From Bacteroidota bacterium (lineage in GTDB: Bacteria; Bacteroidota; Bacteroidia; Chitinophagales; Chitinophagaceae), in contig JAFDXD010000004.1 in NCBI GenBank assembly GCA_018268135.1, positions 1-43,163 on the forward strand: a stretch of 43,163 bases of DNA, written 5' to 3'. The position numbers and the translations under genes are program-made. Position 1 is the first letter of the stretch, and each line of letters begins with the position of its first letter. The notes under the pieces were generated by a model. That model was not told the origin of the DNA. It ran no database searches and saw only the letters and a program-made list of their open reading frames with translations. Positions 34,309-42,848 of this stretch are shown piece after piece.

Positions 34309-34350
34309 GGGAGCGATTGGAATTAAAAAGTTTCAATTGTTCCCATTTTT
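34309..34350 (+). terminator. Terminator downstream of tRNA-Pro
   Basis: A 14-bp stem with three G-T pairs (34309-34322 with 34331-34344; outer GGGA/TCCC) and an eight-base loop is followed by ATTTTT, 12 bp after the tRNA. Confidence 0.7.
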
Positions 34351-34470
34351 ATTAGCATAATTGCGAAATTTAAAGATTAATCAATTAAAGTACAAGAGAA
34401 GGTTATGTTGATCACAGATGTCAAGCTAAAGTCTTTTTGAGTAATTTTAGGTACTAATTGTTAGAATACA

Positions 34471-35028
34471 ATGAAGCTTTACATAAAAAATATGGTTTGC
34501 AACCGCTGCATTATGGTGGTGCAACAGCAGTTTGAAAAATTAAAATTACAACCCCTTCATGTGGCAATGGGAGAGGTAGAAATAAAAAAGCCACTCACAG
34601 AAAAACAGCAACAGCAGCTAAATGAAAATTTGAAAATATTAGGCTTTGAATTGTTAGACAGCCAAAAGCAACAGCAGATTGAAAAAATAAAAAACCTGCT
34701 CATACAAAAAGTACAGGATGGTGCAATAGAAGAACATTTCAGCATTACTGATTTTCTTACCAAATCAATACATAAAGATTACAGCCATATATCCCGTTTG
34801 TTTTCCGAAGTAGAAGGCATTACCATTGAACAGTTTTTTATTCTGCAAAAAATTGAGAAGGTAAAAGAATGGCTTATTTACAATGAAAGCAACCTTAGTG
34901 AAATAGCATGGAAATTAGGCTACAGCAGCGTAGCCCATCTATCTGCACAGTTCAAAAAAGTAACAGGGCTTACGCCATCAGCATTTAAAAAAATAGGCGG
35001 CAGCCGCAAGTCGCTTGACCAGATGTAA
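34471..35028 (+). CDS. AraC-type regulator with HMA-like N-terminus
   Basis: A 185-residue protein. Residues 1-60 look like a ferredoxin-like HMA metal domain (MKLYIKNMVCNRCIMVVQQQ) with Cys10 and Cys13 in a CxxC. Residues about 88-178 are an AraC DNA-binding domain with two helix-turn-helices (SHISRLFSEVEGITIEQFF; LSEIAWKLGYSSVAHLSAQFKKVTGLTPS). It is much shorter than classical AraC proteins and has no sugar-binding cupin. It probably senses copper or another soft metal directly and controls the two genes behind it. Metal identity is inferred from the multicopper oxidase nearby. Confidence 0.85.
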   Translation: MKLYIKNMVCNRCIMVVQQQFEKLKLQPLHVAMGEVEIKKPLTEKQQQQLNENLKILGFELLDSQKQQQIEKIKNLLIQKVQDGAIEEHFSITDFLTKSIHKDYSHISRLFSEVEGITIEQFFILQKIEKVKEWLIYNESNLSEIAWKLGYSSVAHLSAQFKKVTGLTPSAFKKIGGSRKSLDQM

Positions 35029-35063
35029 CAATTAAATACAAAACCTTTCCATCATTCTGTAAC

Positions 35064-35092
35064 AACCCTGCCACAGGTTCAAAGTAATTTTG
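35064..35092 (+). promoter_or_regulatory. Promoter and dyad before the HMA-MauE gene
   Basis: TAATTTTG at 35085-35092 fits the -7 consensus TAnnTTTG. Just upstream, at 35064-35079, lies a dyad (AACC[C]TG-CCA-CAGGTT) where the -33 region should be, a possible site for the AraC-type regulator. The start codon is 20 bp downstream of the -7 element. Confidence 0.45.
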
Positions 35093-35111
35093 TGTTCTTA
35101 AAATTAATTCA

Positions 35112-35825
35112 ATGACACATACATACACCATTAAAGGAATGACCTGCGGCAATTGCGAAGTCAAAATAAAGAGTAGTTTGCTCATGCTGCCAAATGTTAC
35201 AGAAGTAGAGGTATCGAAAGAAAAACAAACGGCTACCATCAGCATGGATAAACATATTTCTTTATCTACTTTTCAAAATGCATTAGATAAAAAATACAGC
35301 ATCGAAGCAATAGAACATAACGAAACGACAGAACAGGCAAAAAGCTGGTTTGCTACTTACAAACCAATACTGTTGATTTTTTGCTACATCACTATAGTGG
35401 CATTTATGGCTGCAAAGCAGCAGCATAATTTTAACTGGATGCAGGGAATGAATATTTTTATGGCAGGTTTCTTTCTTACATTCTCATTCTTTAAAATGCT
35501 TGATTTAAAAGGTTTTGCCGAAAGTTACGCCATGTACGATATTGTAGCAAAGCAAATAAAAGCATGGGGCTTAATTTATACCTTTATTGAACTGGCTTTG
35601 GGCATTGCTTACGCTACGGGTTTTCAGCCCTTGCTTACTAACATCATTACATTAACGGTAATGTCGGTAAGTATCATAGGCGTATTGCAAAGCGTATTCA
35701 ACAAACGCAAAATACAATGTGCCTGTTTAGGGGCGGTTTTTAACCTGCCCATGAGTACAGTTACTATTATAGAAAATGCGTTAATGATAGCAATGAGTGC
35801 AGGTATGCTTTTTAAAATGTTATAA
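35112..35825 (+). CDS. HMA domain fused to MauE/DoxX-type membrane domain
   Basis: A 237-residue protein. The N-terminal HMA domain (1-68) has GMTCGNCEVKI with Cys12 and Cys15. After a linker come about five membrane helices of the MauE/DoxX type (about 84-237): PILLIFCYITIVAFMAA, MAGFFLTFSFFKML, YTFIELALGIAYATGF, and a loop CACLGAVFNLPMSTVTIIEN with two Cys near the membrane. It probably handles copper or thiol redox at the inner membrane. The order regulator, HMA-MauE, oxidase suggests one copper-response unit. Confidence 0.82.
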   Translation: MTHTYTIKGMTCGNCEVKIKSSLLMLPNVTEVEVSKEKQTATISMDKHISLSTFQNALDKKYSIEAIEHNETTEQAKSWFATYKPILLIFCYITIVAFMAAKQQHNFNWMQGMNIFMAGFFLTFSFFKMLDLKGFAESYAMYDIVAKQIKAWGLIYTFIELALGIAYATGFQPLLTNIITLTVMSVSIIGVLQSVFNKRKIQCACLGAVFNLPMSTVTIIENALMIAMSAGMLFKML

Positions 35826-35920
35826 AATAAATGACTGCGGCTAAATCAATAGAGCAGCTTCATAAAAAGCAAATAAAATCATTTTTAAAAAAAGATTGCT
35901 CCAAATAAAAATATTTTACA

Positions 35921-38560
35921 ATGAAAAAGGCAGTCATAATAAAACTCCTTCTTGCATTTTATTCCCTTGCACAAGCACAAGATATGAAAGGCATGGATAT
36001 GAATAAGAAAGATACAAAACAACAGCCACAGCAGGTTACCTACACCTGCCCCATGCACCCGGAGATACATGCCACAAAGCCCGGCAACTGCCCAAAGTGT
36101 GGAATGAAACTGGTAAAAGAAAAACCAAAGCAAGCCAAACAGCAAAAGGGCAAAATGCAGGAAACAATGCCCATGCCTAAAGACACAACTAAGAAAAAAG
36201 TTGATGACATGAACCACATGCAGCATGATAAAGTGGATATGCCAAATGATACATCCAAATCAAAGGCAATGGATATGGGCAACATGCAAATGGATAGAAT
36301 GAACAACATGCCAATGCCCAAAGCTGATTTGGGAAAAATAAAAACCATTGTAAACAATACTCCGCCCCGAACTGTACGCTACGATTTATATATAGCTGAT
36401 ACCATTGTAACATTTGGTAACAAGAAAAAGAGAGCCATTGCAGTAAACGGGCAAATCCCGATGCCCACACTCACTTTTACAGAAGGTGATACGGCAGAGA
36501 TTTATGTACACAATAATCTCAACGAAGAAACATCCTTGCATTGGCATGGCTTGTTTTTGCCCAACAAAGAAGATGGTGTACCCAACCTTACACAAACTCC
36601 CATCAAACCACACACCACACATTTATATAAATTCCCCATCATTCAGCATGGCACACACTGGTATCATAGTCATACAGAATTGCAGGAGCAATTCGGCATG
36701 TACGGCATGTTCATTATGAATAAAAGAAACGAATGGGATATACCAACCGTCCCCGTTATTTTAAGCGAATGGACAAATATGAAACCTGAAGAAGTACATC
36801 GTAGCTTACATGCCGCCACCGATTGGTTTGCAGTTCAAAAAGGAAGTACGCAAAGCTATGCCGAAGCAATTAAGCAAGGTTGGTTTAAAACAAAACTTAC
36901 CAACGAATGGAAACGGATGAATGCAATGGATTTAACGGATGTGTACTACGATAATTTTTTAATCAACGGTAAAAATCAAAACGAACTGCCGCAATTTAAA
37001 GCAGGCGATAAAGTAAGGCTGCGTATTGCAAACGGTGGAGCATCGGATTATTTTTGGCTGAAATATTCAGGAGGTAAAATAACAGTGGTAGCCACAGATG
37101 GCAACGATGTTGAACCGGTAGAAGTAGATAGATTGATTATTGCCGTTTCAGAGACTTACGATGTGGTAGTAACCATTCCCGAAAACAAGAGTTACGAATT
37201 TTTAGTAACACCCGAAGACCGCACAAAATCTGCATCTATTTGGTTGGGCAGTGGAGAGAAAGTACCTGCTGTAAAAATGAGCCGTCCAAAATATTTCGCA
37301 GGCATGAAGATGATGAACGACATGATGGATATGAAAGGCAATATGATTGAAATGGAAGGAATGCACATGCAAAACCAGATAATGGATATGAATACCGTAA
37401 TGTACCCTGAAATTACTGGAGAAGAACCAAAAAGAAAATCAAGAAAAACAACCAACGACCATTCAAACCACACCATGCAAATGCCCAATAACAACAGTAT
37501 GCAAGGCATGAACATGGCTGCCGAAAGTTCAGACATCGTTACACTTAATTACAGCATGTTGCGGTCACCCGAAAAAACAACATTGCCCCCTGGCAATGTA
37601 AGAGAATTGAAATTTGATTTAACAGGAAACATGAACAGGTATGTATGGACATTGGATAACAAAACTGTTTCAGAAAGCGATAAGATATTAATAAAGAAGG
37701 GAGAAAATCTACGAATAGTTTTATACAACAACAGCATGATGCGGCATCCTATGCACCTGCATGGACACGACTTTAGAGTGCTGAACGGACAAGGGGATTA
37801 TGCACCCATGAAAAATATAATTGACATCATGCCAATGGAAAGAGATACCATAGAATTTGCAGCAACAGAAAGCGGAGATTGGTTTTTTCATTGCCACATA
37901 TTATACCATATGATGAGCGGAATGGGTAGAATATTTAGTTACGAAAATTCACCTGTTAACCCGGAAATACCCAATCCGAAATTGGCACAAAGAAAATTGT
38001 TTGCAGACGACAGGATGTTTCATTTAATGGGTCGTGTAGGTATAGAAAGCAATGGCAGCGATGGTGAAGCAATGCTGGCAAATACAAGATGGAAAGCAAG
38101 CACACTATGGCATTTGGGCTATCACGATATGCATGGCTACGAAAGCGAAACAATGATAGGGCGATACTTAGGCAGGATGCAATGGTGGTATCCATACATT
38201 GGGTTTGACTATCATTACAAAGTAGAAGGTGGTCCCAAAAACATTTTTGGTAGTGAAGAAAAAAACTGGTTCGGGCAAATAAGCAATAAAAACAACCGCA
38301 AAACAGTTGTGGCAGGTATTGCTTATACCTTACCTATGTTGTTTGTAGCAGACCTTCGTGTAGATGGCGATGGTAGGTTTCGTTTCCAATTTGGCAGAGA
38401 AGATGTACCTGTAACAAAACGTTTGCGTTTCAGTATGATGATAAATACTGATAAAGAATACATGGCAGGATTAAGATATATTGCTACAAAATACATTTCC
38501 CTTTCATCACATTACGATAGTGATATGGGGTTGGGGGTAGGTATGACAATTACTTACTAA
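35921..38560 (+). CDS. Multicopper oxidase fused to a CopB-like outer-membrane barrel
   Basis: An 879-residue exported protein (signal ending AQA-Q, about residue 19). Residues about 40-66 are a heavy-metal-binding domain (YTCPMHPEI, NCPKCGMKL). A Met/His-rich linker follows (many MDM, MNNM and MQ units). Then comes a multicopper oxidase with LHWHGLF (about 207), HWYHSH (about 249), HPMHLHGHDF (about 608) and HCHILYHMMSGMGRIF (about 657), giving all type 1, 2 and 3 copper ligands. A second Met-rich insert is at about 460-530. Residues about 690-879 (WWYPYIGFDYHYKV, RFRFQFGRED, final aromatic MTITY) resemble the copper-resistance CopB barrel. Cuprous oxidase activity in copper tolerance is likely. 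Confidence 0.88.
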   Translation: MKKAVIIKLLLAFYSLAQAQDMKGMDMNKKDTKQQPQQVTYTCPMHPEIHATKPGNCPKCGMKLVKEKPKQAKQQKGKMQETMPMPKDTTKKKVDDMNHMQHDKVDMPNDTSKSKAMDMGNMQMDRMNNMPMPKADLGKIKTIVNNTPPRTVRYDLYIADTIVTFGNKKKRAIAVNGQIPMPTLTFTEGDTAEIYVHNNLNEETSLHWHGLFLPNKEDGVPNLTQTPIKPHTTHLYKFPIIQHGTHWYHSHTELQEQFGMYGMFIMNKRNEWDIPTVPVILSEWTNMKPEEVHRSLHAATDWFAVQKGSTQSYAEAIKQGWFKTKLTNEWKRMNAMDLTDVYYDNFLINGKNQNELPQFKAGDKVRLRIANGGASDYFWLKYSGGKITVVATDGNDVEPVEVDRLIIAVSETYDVVVTIPENKSYEFLVTPEDRTKSASIWLGSGEKVPAVKMSRPKYFAGMKMMNDMMDMKGNMIEMEGMHMQNQIMDMNTVMYPEITGEEPKRKSRKTTNDHSNHTMQMPNNNSMQGMNMAAESSDIVTLNYSMLRSPEKTTLPPGNVRELKFDLTGNMNRYVWTLDNKTVSESDKILIKKGENLRIVLYNNSMMRHPMHLHGHDFRVLNGQGDYAPMKNIIDIMPMERDTIEFAATESGDWFFHCHILYHMMSGMGRIFSYENSPVNPEIPNPKLAQRKLFADDRMFHLMGRVGIESNGSDGEAMLANTRWKASTLWHLGYHDMHGYESETMIGRYLGRMQWWYPYIGFDYHYKVEGGPKNIFGSEEKNWFGQISNKNNRKTVVAGIAYTLPMLFVADLRVDGDGRFRFQFGREDVPVTKRLRFSMMINTDKEYMAGLRYIATKYISLSSHYDSDMGLGVGMTITY

Positions 38561-38658
38561 GAGTTGCAGTAAATCTATTTCTAATATTATCTAAGGTCAA
38601 ATAGTTCGGAAATTCCCCGAATTTGTTCCAAATCTTTCAAAATCAAGTTAGAGGATTG

Positions 38659-38673
38659 TCTTGTTCACCCGAC
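38659..38673 (+). repeat. Attachment-site-like repeat, right
   Basis: An exact second copy of TCTTGTTCACCCGAC from the tRNA-Pro 3' end. Bases just upstream (CAAGTT...ATTG) weakly resemble the tRNA T-arm with altered spacing. Confidence 0.6.
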
Positions 38674-38677
38674 TTTT

Positions 38678-38705
38678 AAAATCTCTGCTTTGCAGAGATT
38701 TTTTT
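38678..38705 (+). terminator. Terminator at the right end of the copper island
   Basis: An 11-bp stem (AAAATCTCTGC with GCAGAGATTTT, loop TTT) runs directly into more T residues. It starts 4 bp after the tRNA 3'-end copy, the position expected for the original tRNA terminator. Confidence 0.85.
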
Positions 38706-38744
38706 ATTTGTAAATGCCGCCATATTGTTTGCTGCCCGGCTTAT

Positions 38745-38820
38745 AGCCCCGATTGGAGCGGCTACCCCGGTGAGGGCTTGTGCTATGGCCTTGTGCCGGA
38801 GTAATAGCGGAAAGCGGGAC
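38745..38820 (+). repeat. GC-rich 76-bp dispersed repeat, copy B
   Basis: This matches the complement of 30005-30080, including GGAGCGGCTACCCCGG and TTGTGCCGGAGTAATAGCG. It sits in the 367-bp spacer between the multicopper oxidase and the dihydroorotase-like gene, which also holds the right attachment copy and a terminator, and no gene. Confidence 0.85.
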
Positions 38821-38927
38821 CAACGCTGAAGAGAAATACAAATGTTGAGCTCCTAAAAAAATGGTTTTGGTTTTCAAATTTGCTGCATCGGTATTTTTAT
38901 GGATATTTGCGAAATCTTAAAACAATA

Positions 38928-40190
38928 ATGAGGGTTTTAATAAAGCAAGCCAACATCATCTCTTCTTCTTCGCCATACCATGGCCAGGTAAAAGACATTT
39001 TAATTACAGAAGGTATTATTGATAAAATAGCAGACCATATTTCGGAAAATGCTGATGAAATAATTGCAGTGGACAACCTGCATGTAAGCATTGGCTGGAT
39101 GGATATATTTGCGAACTTTTGCGACCCTGGCTATGAACATAAAGAAACGCTTGAAACGGGATGCGCCGCTGCTGCTGCAGGTGGATTTACTGATGTGATG
39201 GTAACCCCGGGCACACAACCACCCATTGCTACTAAAAATATGGTGGAATATATTGTTAGAAAAAGCGCTCCCCTGGCTGTAACGGTGTACCCGATGGGGG
39301 CTATCAGTAAAAATGCAGAAGGAAAAGAATTGGCAGAGATGTATGATATGCATAACAGTGGCGCTATTGCATTTGGCGATGGTACCAGCCCATTGCAAAG
39401 CCCGGGTATATTATTAAAGGCATTGCAATATGTACTTGCCATTGAGGCTACTATTGTACAAATGCCCGATGATAAAAGCATTAGCGCCCATGGATTGATG
39501 AATGAAGGCCTTGAAAGTACAAGGCTTGGGCTGCCAGGCAAGCCTGCAATTGCTGAAGAGCTGATGATTGCAAGAGACATAGAATTACTTCGCTATACAA
39601 AATCGAAATTGCACATAACTGGCGTATCTACTAAAAAAGGTATTGACTTAATTACAGCAGCTAAAAGAGAGGGTTTGAATATTAGCTGCTCTGCTACTCC
39701 GTATCATGGCTGGTTTTGCGACGAAGACCTGCAACACTATGATACCAATTTAAAAGTAAACCCGCCCTTGCGGAGCAAGCAGGACATGCTGACTGTACAA
39801 CAAGCTATTGCTGACGGTGTAATTGATTGCATAGCATCGCATCATTTACCCCAACATAGTGATAATAAAGCCTGCGAATTTGAATACGCCAAAAACGGTA
39901 TGACCGGCCTGCAAACTTTGTTTGGCGCTGTCAATTATTTTGCTAAAGATTTGCCCCGGCTAATTGAACAACTTACTACGGCACCTAGAAAAATATTTGG
40001 CATTGCAGCGCCCGAAATTAAAGAGGGCGAAACAGCCTGCCTTACTCTATTTGACCCCGTAGCAGAAACGGTATTTGAAAAAAAAGATATACTTTCAAAA
40101 TCTTATAACACAGCTTTTACAGGTAAAAAATTAAAAGGAAAAGTGATAGGCATTGTAAATAAAAATAAATGGGTACCACACAATAAATGA
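38928..40190 (+). CDS. Dihydroorotase-like protein, probably inactive
   Basis: I start it at the ATG at 38928 (MRVLIKQANI), giving 420 residues; an in-frame TTG at 38880 is a poor alternative. The amidohydrolase fold is clear: GWMDIFANFCDPGYEHKETLETG, GGFTDVMVTPGTQPPI, NPPLRSKQDML, DGVIDCIASHHLP and GMTGLQTLFGAV. The metal-binding DxHxHxRxPG of active dihydroorotases reads DIFANFCDPG (both His and the Arg lost), and the catalytic TDHAPH box reads SHHLPQ. It may be a structural partner of aspartate transcarbamoylase, like PyrC' of pseudomonads, or have another role. It overlaps the next gene by 4 bp. Confidence 0.87.
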   Translation: MRVLIKQANIISSSSPYHGQVKDILITEGIIDKIADHISENADEIIAVDNLHVSIGWMDIFANFCDPGYEHKETLETGCAAAAAGGFTDVMVTPGTQPPIATKNMVEYIVRKSAPLAVTVYPMGAISKNAEGKELAEMYDMHNSGAIAFGDGTSPLQSPGILLKALQYVLAIEATIVQMPDDKSISAHGLMNEGLESTRLGLPGKPAIAEELMIARDIELLRYTKSKLHITGVSTKKGIDLITAAKREGLNISCSATPYHGWFCDEDLQHYDTNLKVNPPLRSKQDMLTVQQAIADGVIDCIASHHLPQHSDNKACEFEYAKNGMTGLQTLFGAVNYFAKDLPRLIEQLTTAPRKIFGIAAPEIKEGETACLTLFDPVAETVFEKKDILSKSYNTAFTGKKLKGKVIGIVNKNKWVPHNK

Positions 40191-40699
40191 AAAATATAAA
40201 TGCAACCAAAAAAGGGGTGCTTGCGGCCCTGGTAATGATCATTTTATCTTTGGTATTTTTTTACGTTTTAAAATACCCGGTATCGGGCAATAACCAAATT
40301 GTAATATTATTGGTATATGTAGCGGCGGTAATATGGAGCTTGTTATCTTTTAAATCTGCCGATAGCGATACTTTAAAATTTAAAGATTATTTTTCGGAAG
40401 GGTTTAAGACATTTGTAGTAATAACATTGCTGATGGTGATATTTACTTATGTTTTTTACAAATTTAATCCTCAAATATTAGAGGATGGAATAAAGCTAAA
40501 CAATGAATTGCTTCAAAAGCAGGGCGACCATACCCCGGCAGAAATAGAAGCCAATTCAAAAAAATTGAGAGATATATTTTTACCCATGATGACAGCCATC
40601 AATACTTTAAAATATTTAATAATTGGGGCGCTGGTGGCGGCAATTGGCGCAGGTTTTTTATCTCAGAAAAATAAAAATAATTTGCAATACAGCAATTAA
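40187..40699 (+). CDS. DUF4199 membrane protein
   Basis: A 170-residue inner-membrane protein with four hydrophobic helices (about 10-28, 36-54, 72-92 and 140-158) and the DUF4199 pattern: FKDYFSEGFKTFVVITLL after TM2 and a charged loop with QGDHTPAEIEANSKKLRD before TM4. Function is unknown. It starts within the last codons of the dihydroorotase-like gene (ATGA overlap) and is 12 bp before a glycosyltransferase gene, so the block is one operon. Confidence 0.85.
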   Translation: MKNINATKKGVLAALVMIILSLVFFYVLKYPVSGNNQIVILLVYVAAVIWSLLSFKSADSDTLKFKDYFSEGFKTFVVITLLMVIFTYVFYKFNPQILEDGIKLNNELLQKQGDHTPAEIEANSKKLRDIFLPMMTAINTLKYLIIGALVAAIGAGFLSQKNKNNLQYSN

Positions 40700-40711
40700 A
40701 AAAATTAATAA

Positions 40712-41656
40712 ATGATGGACTTATCATTAGTAATACCATTGTATAACGAAGATGAATCGCTGCCGGAACTAACGCAATGGATACAGCGTGTAATGGCCGC
40801 CCATCATTACAGTTATGAAATAATTTTTATAGATGATGGCAGCACAGATAACTCTTGGAACATTATAGAAGAGCTGCGAAGTAAAGACAGCAATATAAAG
40901 GGCATTAAATTTCAAAGAAATTATGGCAAAAGCGCTGCGCTAAATGAAGGCTTTAAAGCAGCCTTGGGCGAAGTGGTAATAACTATGGACGCTGATATGC
41001 AGGATAGCCCTGATGAAATACCGGAGCTTAGAAATATGATTATAAACGAAGGCTATGATATTGTAAGCGGCTGGAAGAAAAAAAGATATGACAATACTTT
41101 TTCAAAAAACCTGCCTTCAAAATTATTTAATGCTGCTGCCCGTAAAAGTTCGGGGATAAAACTACATGATTTTAACTGCGGGCTAAAGGCTTATAATAAA
41201 AAAGTAGTGAAAAGTATTGAAGTATATGGCGAAATGCATCGCTATATACCGGTACTTGCAAAATGGTCGGGTTTTAAAAAAATTGGAGAAAAGGTGGTAG
41301 AACACCGGCCAAGAAAATATGGTGTTACCAAATTTGGCTGGGAGCGTTTTATCAATGGTTTTCTTGATTTATTTTCAATCATGTTTGTGGGGAAATTTGG
41401 CAAAAGGCCGATGCATTTTTTTGGTTTGTGGGGTACTTTATTTTTTATGTTTGGCCTGGTGGTTTTTATTTATCTAACGCTGAGTAAATTTTTATTTGAC
41501 CATACAGGGCTTACGCAAAGGCCGCTTTTCTTTTTTGCTATACTGGCAATGATTATTGGGTCGCAACTATTTTTGGCCGGTTTTATTGGCGAATTGATTG
41601 CAAGAAACTCTCCCGAAAGAAACATGTATTTAATAGAAGAAAAAATTGGTTTGTAA
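40712..41656 (+). CDS. GT2 glycosyltransferase, DPM1/GtrB-like
   Basis: A 314-residue family 2 glycosyltransferase. The GT-A domain has SLVIPLYNEDESLPEL, DDGSTDNSW, KFQRNYGKSAALNEGF and MDADMQDSPDEIPEL (metal-binding DxD). DFNCGLKAY, EHRPRKYGVTKFG and two C-terminal membrane helices (FGLWGTLFFMFGLVVFIYL; FFAILAMIIGSQLFLAGF) follow. This layout is that of polyprenyl-phosphate mannosyl- or glucosyltransferases at the inner membrane. The sugar is not clear. Confidence 0.92.
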   Translation: MMDLSLVIPLYNEDESLPELTQWIQRVMAAHHYSYEIIFIDDGSTDNSWNIIEELRSKDSNIKGIKFQRNYGKSAALNEGFKAALGEVVITMDADMQDSPDEIPELRNMIINEGYDIVSGWKKKRYDNTFSKNLPSKLFNAAARKSSGIKLHDFNCGLKAYNKKVVKSIEVYGEMHRYIPVLAKWSGFKKIGEKVVEHRPRKYGVTKFGWERFINGFLDLFSIMFVGKFGKRPMHFFGLWGTLFFMFGLVVFIYLTLSKFLFDHTGLTQRPLFFFAILAMIIGSQLFLAGFIGELIARNSPERNMYLIEEKIGL

Positions 41657-41693
41657 TTTTTAATCAGAAAAACAATCTAAGGTTTTACTAAAA

Positions 41694-42848
41694 GTGAACG
41701 CTGCTTCAGGTAAAAATATTGCTATCATTGGGCCTGCATACCCACTTAGAGGCGGTGGCATGGCTACATTTAATGAGCGGCTGGCAAGGGCTTTTCAACA
41801 ACAGAATTATAAAGTAACCATCTACACTTTTTCACTTCAATATCCCTCCTTTCTTTTTCCGGGTAGTACCCAATATTCTACAGAGCCTGCCCCAACTGAT
41901 TTGAATATTAAAGTACTCATCAACTCTATAAACCCGATTAATTGGATAAAAACCGGCCTTGCATTAAAAAAAGCCAGGCCCGATATTATTGTTGTACGAT
42001 ACTGGATGCCTTTTATGGGCCCATGCTTTGGCAGCATACTTCGCATAGCAAAAAAAAATAAACACAGTAAAATAGTTTGTATTGCTGATAATGTAATTCC
42101 CCACGAAAAACATTTTTACGACAGGGTTTTTACAAAATATTTTATTCCGCCCATTGATGCATTTATTACCATGAGCCAAAAAGTGCTGCAAGACTTAAAA
42201 GAATTTACCAGCACCAAACCGGCTATACAGGTTTTGCATCCACTTTACGATAATTTTGGAGAAAAGATTAGCCAAGCGGTTGCAAGAAAAAACTTAGGGA
42301 TAGCGGCAGATGAAAAAATTATCTTGTTTTTTGGCTTTATAAGAAAATACAAGGGGCTCGATATTTTATTGGATGCCATGCCCCTCATTTTAAAAAAAAT
42401 ACCGGAGCTTAAATTAATGATTGCCGGGGAATACTATGAAGATGAAAAAATATATGAACAGCAAATAAAGAAATACGGCCTACAAAACTCGTTGATAATG
42501 AAAACCGGATTTGTAGCCGACCAGCAAATAAAGAACTACCTGTGTGCTGCAAATGTAGTGATACAGCCCTACCGTCATGCTACGCAAAGTGGGGTAACTC
42601 CTTTAGCCTATCATTTTGAAATACCCATGATAGTTACCAATGTAGGCGCATTGCCGGATATGGTGCCAGATGGAAAAGTAGGATTGGTGGCGGAGCCAAA
42701 TGCAATCTCAATTGCAGAAAAAGTTATTGAATATTTTGAAAAAGGGGAAGCATTTTTTTTGCCTGCCTTAATTGATGAAAAGAAGAAATACAGTTGGGAT
42801 ACCCTGATAAATCAAATAGTACATTTGGCGCAAGAAGTAATAGGATAG
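41694..42848 (+). CDS. GT4 glycosyltransferase
   Basis: A 384-residue GT-B fold enzyme starting with GTG (41694-41696). The N-terminal domain opens with NIAIIGPAYPLRGGGMATFNERLARAF and the C-terminal domain has ILFFGFIRKYKGLDILLDAM, LMIAGEYYE and QSGVTPLAYHFEIPMIVTNVGALPDMV, the nucleotide-sugar binding part with the Glu of the EX7E-type motif replaced or shifted (FEIPMIVTNVG). It probably acts in surface glycan synthesis beside the GT2. The acceptor is unknown. Confidence 0.88.
   Translation: MNAASGKNIAIIGPAYPLRGGGMATFNERLARAFQQQNYKVTIYTFSLQYPSFLFPGSTQYSTEPAPTDLNIKVLINSINPINWIKTGLALKKARPDIIVVRYWMPFMGPCFGSILRIAKKNKHSKIVCIADNVIPHEKHFYDRVFTKYFIPPIDAFITMSQKVLQDLKEFTSTKPAIQVLHPLYDNFGEKISQAVARKNLGIAADEKIILFFGFIRKYKGLDILLDAMPLILKKIPELKLMIAGEYYEDEKIYEQQIKKYGLQNSLIMKTGFVADQQIKNYLCAANVVIQPYRHATQSGVTPLAYHFEIPMIVTNVGALPDMVPDGKVGLVAEPNAISIAEKVIEYFEKGEAFFLPALIDEKKKYSWDTLINQIVHLAQEVIG

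Larger units (their letters stand above)
34283..38673. mobile_element. Candidate tRNA-Pro island with copper genes, no integrase
   Basis: The segment is bounded by a 15-bp direct repeat of the tRNA-Pro 3' end. The right copy is followed at once by a strong terminator of the kind expected behind a tRNA gene, which fits displacement of the original tRNA flank. Inside are only three plus-strand copper-related genes. No integrase, transposase or conjugation gene is present. It may be a remnant or an element moved by an integrase elsewhere. Confidence 0.45.

Noticed and set aside
35831-35908. 25-codon open frame between the HMA-MauE and multicopper oxidase genes
   Set aside because: Too short, no conserved motif and no promoter or ribosome site; most likely chance.
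38880-38927. Sixteen-codon N-terminal extension of the dihydroorotase-like gene from TTG
   Set aside because: The extension has no similarity to the family start, while MRVLIKQANI at 38928 is a normal beginning.
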